Below are positions 1 through 5,462 of a DNA stretch of 6,360 nucleotides, in pieces. The stretch spans positions 1 to 6,360 of the forward strand of contig JABMNQ010000108.1 in the NCBI GenBank assembly GCA_013204495.1. Direction: 5' to 3'. How positions within the stretch are numbered: the stretch's first letter is position 1; every line of letters starts with the position of its first letter. The DNA comes from Candidatus Pelagibacter sp. (GTDB lineage Bacteria; Pseudomonadota; Alphaproteobacteria; Pelagibacterales; Pelagibacteraceae). Both the position numbers and the translations under genes were made by a program. The notes below the pieces were generated by a model. The model was not told where the DNA came from and did not search any database. It worked only from the letters and a program-made list of their open reading frames with translations.

Positions 1-55
1 TAATTTTACTCACAAGTTTATATTTATTCCATATTTTGGGTGTTATCATTAAATC

Positions 56-361
56 ATGCATAAATTAAAATATCTTTTTATAAGTTTATTTTTTTTAACT
101 TTATTTTCTGGCTGTCAAACAATTAAAGACAAGACAGATAAAATTGTTGAAAAAGAAAATACAAAGTTAAGTCAATTTATTGGAAAAAGCTCAAGTAATT
201 TGCAAATGGAATTAGGTAAGCCTGATGAGGATTTTAAAAATGATAAGGGTAATTTAGAGCTTATTTATAATTCTAAAAAATATGGAATACCTTGTGAGAG
301 AAGATTTGAAGTGGATTCTAATTCTATGGTAATTGGTTTTGTATCAAATGGTTGTTTTTAA
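56..361 (+). CDS. Small BamE/SmpA-like outer-membrane lipoprotein
   Basis: This 101-residue protein starts with a lipoprotein signal peptide: basic HKLK, a hydrophobic stretch at residues 6-17, then a lipobox-like FSGC with the lipidated cysteine at residue 20. Phe at -3 is not the usual Leu. Next comes a charged linker (21-38), then a short domain with GKSSSNLQMELGKPDE at about 43-58, a hydrophobic strand, and cysteines 80 and 100. The pattern of a LGxPd turn, a tyrosine strand, C...FxVD and a final C resembles the BamE/SmpA/OmlA fold, whose members are small outer-membrane lipoproteins; BamE itself belongs to the beta-barrel assembly complex. Cys80 and Cys100 could form a disulfide in the periplasm (inference). 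No Shine-Dalgarno is visible before the ATG. The gene converges on hsp20. It could be BamE itself or, more likely, a paralogue; the fold call is moderate and the function open. Confidence 0.75.
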   Translation: MHKLKYLFISLFFLTLFSGCQTIKDKTDKIVEKENTKLSQFIGKSSSNLQMELGKPDEDFKNDKGNLELIYNSKKYGIPCERRFEVDSNSMVIGFVSNGCF

Positions 362-370
362 TATTTAACA

Positions 371-394
371 CTTGTGGGGAATGCTCCCCACAAG
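371..394. terminator. Perfect 10-bp hairpin between convergent genes
   Basis: CTTGTGGGGA (371-380) and TCCCCACAAG (385-394) pair perfectly around the 4-nt loop ATGC. The stem has 6 G-C pairs, which stands out in this AT-rich DNA. It begins 9 nt after the lipoprotein stop and ends 12 nt from the hsp20 stop, so it can serve as a shared 3' end for both transcripts. Neither strand has a clean U-tract directly after the stem: the + strand continues CAAGGTTAGC and the - strand TGTTAAATATT. It is therefore not a textbook intrinsic terminator and may instead protect RNA 3' ends or mark a Rho-related end. Confidence 0.65.
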
Positions 395-406
395 CAAGGT
401 TAGCAC

Positions 407-853
407 TTATTTAATTTCAATAAGTTTTTTCTTTTTATATTCAGGCACAATTCTTTCACAGGCAATTGTTAAAAGACCATCTTTTAATTCAGCGCCATTT
501 ACTCTCACATCCTCTGCGATTGTAAACGATCTTGCAAAGTGTCTTTGTGAAATACCTTTGTGAATAATTTCACCATCGTCAGATTTTTCATCTAATTTAT
601 TAACTCGTTTAGTTCTTACAGTTAATAAATTATCTTCAAACTCAACCTCAACATCATTTTTATTAAAACCAGCAAGAGCAACTTCAATAGCGTAGTTGTC
701 TTTGCCAGTTTTTCTAATGTTGTAAGGTGGGTAATTAGACTGCATGGTCAACCCCCCATTTCCTAACATGTTTTCAAATTGGTCGAACATATCGTCAAAG
801 CCAATTGAGAAAGGTCTTAGAGTGTTAAATATAGATAGATCCCTACTTGTCAT
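407..853 (-). CDS. hsp20: Class A small heat-shock protein (Hsp20/IbpA family)
   Basis: This 148-residue ATP-independent holdase chaperone binds unfolding proteins in the cytoplasm and passes them to DnaK/ClpB. The N-terminal arm is MTSRDLSIFNTLRPFSIGFD. The alpha-crystallin domain covers about 42-136, starting YPPYNI and including the conserved FARSFTIAEDV (106-116) and GAELKDGLLTI (120-130). The C-terminal tail carries the I-x-I oligomerisation motif at 145-147. The chosen start is the ATG at 853, because a strong AGGAGG lies 5 nt upstream and class A proteins begin this way. An in-frame ATG at 895 would add 14 residues but has no ribosome binding site and would translate the 5' leader. This is the only gene here with a canonical Shine-Dalgarno. 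It lies 98 bp downstream of oligopeptidase B on the same strand, with its own candidate heat-shock promoter and thermometer-like leader. Confidence 0.95.
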   Translation of the reverse strand: MTSRDLSIFNTLRPFSIGFDDMFDQFENMLGNGGLTMQSNYPPYNIRKTGKDNYAIEVALAGFNKNDVEVEFEDNLLTVRTKRVNKLDEKSDDGEIIHKGISQRHFARSFTIAEDVRVNGAELKDGLLTIACERIVPEYKKKKLIEIK

Positions 854-858
854 AGTTT

Positions 859-906
859 CCTCCTTTGTTAGCAAGGTTAATTTAGTAAGCCCCATTAGGC
901 GACTTA
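859..906 (-). promoter_or_regulatory. ROSE-like RNA thermometer in hsp20 leader (candidate)
   Basis: The predicted hsp20 leader holds two potential hairpins. The distal one pairs TAAG (906-903) with CTTA (889-886), with imperfect inner pairs and a TAAT loop. The proximal one puts CUUGCU (875-870) opposite the ribosome binding site AGGAGG (864-859) across a 5-nt loop. This gives C-G, U-G, U-A, G opposite G, C-G and U-A. A U(U/C)GCU strand facing the SD with a G-G mismatch is the hallmark of ROSE elements, which control hsp20 genes in rhizobia and other proteobacteria by melting on warming. An alternative fold, CCUU (876-873) with AAGG (865-862), also covers the SD. The motif and pairing are read directly from the sequence; temperature control is inferred. 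Confidence 0.6.
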
Positions 907-909
907 CGT

Positions 910-942
910 ATTATATTTAGGAACTAGGCTAAAAATTTCAAG
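910..942 (-). promoter_or_regulatory. Candidate sigma32-type heat-shock promoter of hsp20
   Basis: Reading the minus strand, CTTGAAA (942-936) equals the sigma32 -35 consensus. After 14 nt comes CCTAAAT (921-915), similar to the relaxed -10 of alphaproteobacterial sigma32 promoters. A perfect TATAAT (915-910) overlaps it, but is 20 nt from TTGAAA, which is long for a sigma70 promoter. Either reading puts the transcript start near 909-902, giving a leader of about 50 nt that begins at the first hairpin. It lies between the oligopeptidase B stop and hsp20, so hsp20 can be transcribed alone. Confidence 0.5.
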
Positions 943-951
943 ATGGGGATA

Positions 952-3027
952 TCAAATTTTTTTAGTAATTTTTAATGCAAATGCATAATCCAATGCAATT
1001 TCTTCTATGGCACCATCACGTCCAGATTTACCACCATGACCTGCATTCATTTCAGTTTTTAAAAGTAGTAAATTATTATCTGTTTTATAATCTCTAAGTT
1101 TTGCAGTAAATTTTGTTGGCTCATCAAACAAAACTCTATTGTCACTCAAGCTAGTTGTAATTAGCATATGGGGATAATCCATTTTTTTAATATTATTATA
1201 TGGAGCGTAAGAATAGATATAATCAAAGTGATCTTTTTTATCCTTGGCATTTCCAAACTCATCAAATTCACCAACAGTTAAAGGTAAAGAGTGATCCAAG
1301 TTAGTTGTTAAAGAATCCAAAAATGGTACAGCCATTATAATTCCTAAAAATAGTCCTGGTGCTTGATTAACAACTGCACCCATAAGAAGACCGCCTGCAG
1401 AGCCACCCATTCCTATAATTTTATTATTGGAGGTATATTTATTTTCAATTAAATATTTCGCAGACGCAATATAGTCTTCAAAGGTATTTTTTTTATTGAG
1501 TAATTTTCCCTCTTTCCACCATTTCATTCCTCTTTCCATGCCACCCCTAATGTGAGTAGTAACCCAAATGATATCTCGATTAATTAAACTTAATCTAGTA
1601 GTAGAAAATCCAGGGCTCATTGAACTGCCATATGAACCATATCCATAAAGCAATAAATGTGCAGATCCGTCTAATTTAGTATTTTTATGTCTTGTTATTG
1701 TAAGAGGCACCAATCTTCCATCATGTGATTTACAATCAACTCTTTCAACGATGTAATCATCTGGATTATGACCAGAGGGAATTTCCTGTTCTTTAACTAG
1801 CTTCTTTTCTTTTGAACTTAAGTTGTAAGAATATACCCTAGACTGTGTTTTAGGGGAAGAGTAACTTAAGTATATTTCATCTGTATTTTTATCTCTTTGC
1901 ATCAAAGATGCACCAGGAACATATACAGTTTCATCAGAGAAAATTAATTCTTCTTCTATTCCTGTTGTAATGTTTTTTACAAACAATTTGTCCAAAGCAT
2001 CTGAAGTTTCAGATCTTATGATCCAATTTTTTAAAAATGTTAATCCACCAATTAAAACTTCATCTTTTGCTGCTATAAAAGTTTTCCAATTTTGTTTTTC
2101 TAGGCTATCGCTAATATCTATTTTAAAATCTTCCGCATTTTCATTGGTATGATTATAAAATTTACCGTCCCATGAATTAACTGAATAAAGAATTCCCCTT
2201 TGTCTTTTTTTTATTAATTTAGGTTTAGGTTCTTTTTCATCAACATCAAAGTAATACTGTTCCGAGGTATTATGGTCTGATGAATTAATAAAAAAATATT
2301 TATCATCAGAACTTAAACTAATTCCAACCGTAAAAGCTTCACTTTTTTCTGCAAAAATCAAGCCATCTTCCTGAGTAGTGCTTCCTAATTTATGCCTATA
2401 AATTTTTCTTGGTCTATGATTTTCATCAAGCTTTGAGTAGAATATATATTGATCATCCAAGCTAAAAGTTACACTACCAGAGGTTTCTTCTATCTCTTCA
2501 GTAACTAATTTTTTTGTATTTATGTCTCTAATATATATTGTGTAATATTCTGAACCTTTTGTGTCTAAAGAGTATCCCAAGTATTTGTCATTAAAACTAA
2601 CCTCTAAATCGCCAACGCCAAAGTATTCCACTTTAAGTTTTTCTTTTTCTTCGTCACCATTCCAAATTTGTTCAATATTGCTAGTACCAATTTTTTTTCT
2701 TAATTTGATTGAATAATTTCCTTTAGCAGTTGTTTTTGACCAATATTCATAATCGAAATCTTTAAATGGAAGAGATTCATCATCTAATTTTATTCTTCCT
2801 TTAATTTCATCAAATAATTTTTTTTGAATGTTTTTGGTGTCTGATAAGTGGAAATCGGTATAGGAGTTCTCTTCTTCAAGATAGTTTCTGACTTCTGGAT
2901 TTAGTTTTTTACTATCCTTTAAAACCTCCAGAATATCATCTTGATGTATCCAGCTATAATTATCTTCCCAATTGATATTGTGACATGTTTTTATCTCTGA
3001 TTTTTTTTTAAGTTGTGGTATTTTCAT
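952..3027 (-). CDS. ptrB: Oligopeptidase B (protease II), S9A serine peptidase
   Basis: This 691-residue protein matches the usual family length (about 690). It is a cytoplasmic prolyl-oligopeptidase-family enzyme that cuts short peptides after Arg or Lys. No signal peptide is visible. The N-terminal segment has the family-like DNYSWIHQDD (about 22-31), a beta-propeller spans roughly 75-420, and the alpha/beta-hydrolase domain follows. The triad is visible: Ser543 in GGSAGG, Asp629 in SLSDNRVLFDEP, His664 in NAGHGGKSGR. Typical blocks YGYGSYG (461-467), HIRGGMERG (492-500) and LLNKKNTFEDYI (509-520) are present. GEFDEFGN (586-593) lies where enterobacterial enzymes carry acidic residues linked to basic P1 preference. 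The ATG at 3027 is only 17 bp from the divergent J-protein start and lacks an SD, but the conserved N-terminus supports it. It probably recycles peptides; a specific link to hsp20 is unproven. Confidence 0.95.
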   Translation of the reverse strand: MKIPQLKKKSEIKTCHNINWEDNYSWIHQDDILEVLKDSKKLNPEVRNYLEEENSYTDFHLSDTKNIQKKLFDEIKGRIKLDDESLPFKDFDYEYWSKTTAKGNYSIKLRKKIGTSNIEQIWNGDEEKEKLKVEYFGVGDLEVSFNDKYLGYSLDTKGSEYYTIYIRDINTKKLVTEEIEETSGSVTFSLDDQYIFYSKLDENHRPRKIYRHKLGSTTQEDGLIFAEKSEAFTVGISLSSDDKYFFINSSDHNTSEQYYFDVDEKEPKPKLIKKRQRGILYSVNSWDGKFYNHTNENAEDFKIDISDSLEKQNWKTFIAAKDEVLIGGLTFLKNWIIRSETSDALDKLFVKNITTGIEEELIFSDETVYVPGASLMQRDKNTDEIYLSYSSPKTQSRVYSYNLSSKEKKLVKEQEIPSGHNPDDYIVERVDCKSHDGRLVPLTITRHKNTKLDGSAHLLLYGYGSYGSSMSPGFSTTRLSLINRDIIWVTTHIRGGMERGMKWWKEGKLLNKKNTFEDYIASAKYLIENKYTSNNKIIGMGGSAGGLLMGAVVNQAPGLFLGIIMAVPFLDSLTTNLDHSLPLTVGEFDEFGNAKDKKDHFDYIYSYAPYNNIKKMDYPHMLITTSLSDNRVLFDEPTKFTAKLRDYKTDNNLLLLKTEMNAGHGGKSGRDGAIEEIALDYAFALKITKKI

Positions 3028-3044
3028 GAAAATAAATTAAATAT
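3028..3044. promoter_or_regulatory. 17-bp divergent intergenic space
   Basis: Only 17 bp, nearly all A and T, separate the start codons of oligopeptidase B (-) and the J-protein (+). There is no Shine-Dalgarno on either side and no room for a complete promoter. Promoters for each gene must lie partly inside the neighbouring coding region, giving either leaderless or overlapping antisense transcripts (inference). Confidence 0.5.
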
Positions 3045-3551
3045 ATGAATATCATTGTTTATACACTAGTTTTTTTAGGAATTATTTATTTTTTATTAAA
3101 ATTAATAGCCAACACTTCATCAAAAAAAGTATCTAAGCATTTAAGAAAATTAATTTTTATAGGTTCGGTAATTTTAGCAATAATTCTTGGGGTGGGAGGA
3201 AAATTTTTATTAAGTATACCTTTGACGCTATTAAGCTTAGCCATAGTTAAACTAAAAGGTTTTTCTGTCTATCAATTAATTGGTTTATTCAGACTTATCC
3301 AAGTCCTCAGAGGTTCTGGAAGATTTTCATTTAATCAGAATCAAAATATTAAAAACTCATCTACATTAACCATAGAAGAAGCTTATAAAATTCTAAACTT
3401 AGACATAAAAAAAAATATCACAAAAGATGATGTTAAAAAAGCATATATAAGAATTCAGAAAAAAATTCACCCAGATGTTTCTCCGGAAACAGCAAGGTTA
3501 TCTACAATTGTAAATGAAGCAAAAGAAGTGGTTTTAAAAAATATAATCTAA
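3045..3551 (+). CDS. Membrane-anchored J-domain protein, Pam18/Tim14-like
   Basis: This 168-residue co-chaperone should stimulate an Hsp70 (DnaK) at the membrane. Hydrophobic segments at about 2-22, 34-50 and 53-69 suggest two or three membrane spans. A short Ser/Asn/Gln-rich linker (91-106) follows, then a C-terminal J domain (about 108-168). This includes EEAYKILNLD, helix II KDDVKKAYIRIQKK, the invariant HPD at 142-144, and helix III ending VNEAKEVVLKNI. There is no G/F or zinc region, so it is a type III J-protein. The order (membrane part first, J domain last) and the NEAKE helix resemble mitochondrial Pam18/Tim14 and its alphaproteobacterial relatives. The start codon has no SD but immediately precedes the first membrane segment. 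The stop overlaps the convergent glycosyltransferase stop by 4 nt. The J domain is certain; the Pam18 kinship is likely and the bacterial substrate unknown. Confidence 0.85.
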   Translation: MNIIVYTLVFLGIIYFLLKLIANTSSKKVSKHLRKLIFIGSVILAIILGVGGKFLLSIPLTLLSLAIVKLKGFSVYQLIGLFRLIQVLRGSGRFSFNQNQNIKNSSTLTIEEAYKILNLDIKKNITKDDVKKAYIRIQKKIHPDVSPETARLSTIVNEAKEVVLKNII

Positions 3552-4486
3552 AATTTGTTATTTATAATTTCTTGGTAAACTTTTTCAACAGAAACGTCTT
3601 CTGGATTTAAATTTGATCCATGAGTTATATTTTCAATTTTAATACCTTCAGGAAAAATTCTCTGATAATTTTTACTATAATCGGTGTAAGCTTTAGGCGA
3701 ATCTAAAAGTATCACTAAGCTTTTTATCCCTGATTGAGCTGTAACATGTGAACCGAATGAATCATTTCCAACATACATATTAGCTAAGCACAGATAGGGA
3801 ATTACCTCCTCAATTTTTTTATTATATAAAGGGATGTAATTTTTTTTATTGATATTATTTGTAATTTCATCAGACAAATTTTTATCATCTGGGCCGCAAA
3901 GGATAAAAAAGTAATATTCACCATTATCATTAAGTTTATTTATTAAGTTAAAAAAATTTTTAGCACCCCATTTTGTTGTTGGTCCCGAAGAGCCAGCCCC
4001 AATAACAATTTTAAATTTTTTACTATCTAAGTTTTTGTTAATATTTTCAGTCTTATTTTTTTCAATAAAAAAATTTGTTTCAGTGGGACAATTATTAATA
4101 CATAAAGATTTCTCTGTAAATTTTTTTGCAGCCACAACTAGATGTAGTTTATTTTTTTTTAATAAAGGGTAACAAAAAACTTTCTTAATATTGGATAAGA
4201 TTGAAGCTAAATAAATTCTGAAACTCGGATAAAAAATGAAAATCTGATCAAAGTTAAAGGTATTTAATAAATTTTTTAGTTTTAAAATATCAATAAAACG
4301 CTTGTGATATTTGTTAATAAAAATAACTTTTTCAATTAGTGGGTCATCTTCTAAGGCTGCCTCTAAATTGGCACAAATTGTAATAATAGTAACTGGACCG
4401 TATCTTTTTGCTATCTCGTGACAATAAACGAGATGAAGTAAATTTGCACCCAACCCTTTATAACTTAAATATATGCACGTCTTCAT
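3548..4486 (-). CDS. GT9 family (heptosyltransferase-like) glycosyltransferase
   Basis: This 312-residue GT-B fold enzyme of the ADP-heptose:LPS heptosyltransferase family would add a sugar to a lipopolysaccharide core or similar surface glycan at the cytoplasmic face. The N-terminal Rossmann half begins MKTCIYLSYKGLGANLLHL. The C-terminal half carries the nucleotide-sugar motifs: GAGSSGPTTKWG (163-174, with Lys172), LCGPDD (196-201) and VGNDSFGSH (239-247, with Asp242). In model heptosyltransferases such as WaaC, the N-terminal loop reads GD with Asp13 as catalytic base. Here the same place reads GLGAN, so that Asp is missing and the donor or mechanism may differ. The gene is AT-rich and Lys/Asn/Ile-rich. 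Its ATG overlaps the upstream stop as ATGA, implying translational coupling with the SDR protein. The family is firm; donor and acceptor sugars are unknown. Confidence 0.85.
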   Translation of the reverse strand: MKTCIYLSYKGLGANLLHLVYCHEIAKRYGPVTIITICANLEAALEDDPLIEKVIFINKYHKRFIDILKLKNLLNTFNFDQIFIFYPSFRIYLASILSNIKKVFCYPLLKKNKLHLVVAAKKFTEKSLCINNCPTETNFFIEKNKTENINKNLDSKKFKIVIGAGSSGPTTKWGAKNFFNLINKLNDNGEYYFFILCGPDDKNLSDEITNNINKKNYIPLYNKKIEEVIPYLCLANMYVGNDSFGSHVTAQSGIKSLVILLDSPKAYTDYSKNYQRIFPEGIKIENITHGSNLNPEDVSVEKVYQEIINNKF

Positions 4487-5418
4487 ATTGAGTTATATAT
4501 TTTTTTGACCAATTTTGTGCCGCCAATTTTTATCTCATATTTAAACTTTTTAGTTAGAACTTTGTAATTTTTACTTGAACCCACGATTGCTTCAATTTCA
4601 TTTGGCCTAATGAATTTCTTATTAATTGAAAAATATTTTTTATAGTCCATGTTATTATTTTTATATACTGTTTGTAAAATTTTTTCCCCAGAAATTCCTT
4701 GCCCACTCGATAGTATTAAATCAATTGGTTTAATTTTCGTTAGATAGTAAATACCTTTAACAATTTCTGGAGCCCAAGAATAATCTCTTATAGTGTTAAG
4801 ATTGCCAACACTAATTTTTTTTTTAAATTTAGCATGTGTGCAAATTTTTTTTATAAAGAAATCGTCACCTCTTAGAGGGGACTCAACTTGTAAAAAAATT
4901 GCACTACTACAATTCACTCCTTTTTTTCTAAATTTCTTTATATCTTCATAAGCTTTAATTTGTGACTGTATGTAAGGATTATTATTTTTTGAAAATTTAC
5001 ATTTTGTGTTAATTAGACCTTTTTTTGGCTCAAATATGTATCCAGAGTTAGCTTTATAAAATTTTGATTTTATTTTATATTTATAAAGTATTTCTAAAAA
5101 TTTTCTTGCCCCAATATAATTTGAATCGTTAGTTACTTTTTTAAGCTTGATACTTTTGATCAATGAACTTTGACCAGAAAAATAAAATATATTATTTGGA
5201 GTATATTTTTTTAAAATTTTTAATATATTTTGTTTTTTTAAAACATCTAATTTTTCAAATATAACCTTATTTTCTATATTTAGTTTATTGTAATTTATAT
5301 AATGTTTTTTAGCTTTTCTCGAAGTTATGATAACTTTATGTTTTTTAGCTACTAGCAACTTTGCTAAATATGCGCCAATAACACCAGACCCTATAATTAT
5401 TGAATTTTCTTTTTTCAT
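4483..5418 (-). CDS. SDR sugar-nucleotide protein, GDP-mannose dehydratase-like with altered active site
   Basis: This 311-residue extended short-chain dehydrogenase/reductase-type protein is the first gene of a two-gene operon. The Rossmann motif GSGVIGAYLA (10-19) should bind NAD(P). Several blocks follow GDP-mannose 4,6-dehydratase order: TNDSNYIGARKFLE (96-109), FYKANSGYIFEP (120-131), NPYIQSQIKAY (147-157), FLQVESPLRGDDFFIKKI (175-192) and VGNLNTIRDYSWAPEIVKGI (204-223). Compared with GMD, the catalytic Thr position is Ser125, the Glu position is Tyr127, and the YxxxK motif is Tyr149...Gln153. The Lys and Glu needed for 4,6-dehydration are thus absent. It may be a different sugar epimerase or reductase, or a non-catalytic paralogue. 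About 20% of residues are Lys, in keeping with very low GC. No SD precedes the ATG. I am confident of the superfamily, fairly sure of GMD kinship, and cannot name a substrate. Confidence 0.8.
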   Translation of the reverse strand: MKKENSIIIGSGVIGAYLAKLLVAKKHKVIITSRKAKKHYINYNKLNIENKVIFEKLDVLKKQNILKILKKYTPNNIFYFSGQSSLIKSIKLKKVTNDSNYIGARKFLEILYKYKIKSKFYKANSGYIFEPKKGLINTKCKFSKNNNPYIQSQIKAYEDIKKFRKKGVNCSSAIFLQVESPLRGDDFFIKKICTHAKFKKKISVGNLNTIRDYSWAPEIVKGIYYLTKIKPIDLILSSGQGISGEKILQTVYKNNNMDYKKYFSINKKFIRPNEIEAIVGSSKNYKVLTKKFKYEIKIGGTKLVKKIYNSI

Positions 5419-5462
5419 TTTTATTTATATAAAGTATATAAGTAATCATAATAATAATTAAT
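5419..5462. promoter_or_regulatory. 44-bp divergent promoter region (candidate)
   Basis: This AT-only-like spacer separates the start codons of the SDR gene (-) and the aldolase gene (+). For the aldolase, CATAAT (5447-5452) matches the -10 consensus at 5 of 6 bases, with a weak TTTATA (5424-5429) 17 nt upstream. That would put the transcript start almost at the ATG. On the minus strand TATACT (5437-5432) is a possible -10. Such matches are common by chance in DNA this AT-rich. Neither gene has a Shine-Dalgarno. Confidence 0.3.

Noticed and set aside
43..50. TTATCATT as a -10 element for the lipoprotein gene
   Set aside because: There is no convincing -35 at proper spacing, and such matches are common by chance in AT-rich DNA.
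372..563. 63-residue + strand open frame
   Set aside because: It is antisense to the 3' part of hsp20, starts in the hairpin and has no SD or recognisable domain.
854..895. 14-residue N-terminal extension of Hsp20 from the ATG at 895
   Set aside because: No ribosome binding site lies upstream, the extension reads through the leader hairpin and SD, and family members start at the ATG at 853 preceded by AGGAGG.
915..941. Ordinary sigma70 promoter TTGAAA...TATAAT for hsp20
   Set aside because: The spacer is 20 nt against an optimum near 17, so the sigma32-like reading is preferred. TATAAT is kept as an overlapping alternative, not listed separately.
1970..2152. 60-residue + strand open frame
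   Set aside because: It is antisense to oligopeptidase B within the propeller; the Ser/Phe-rich translation looks like a shadow of the real gene.
4800..4860. Long T-runs as terminators or slippage sites
   Set aside because: They are AAA-rich Lys/Asn codons of the minus-strand gene, the frame is intact and no hairpin precedes them.
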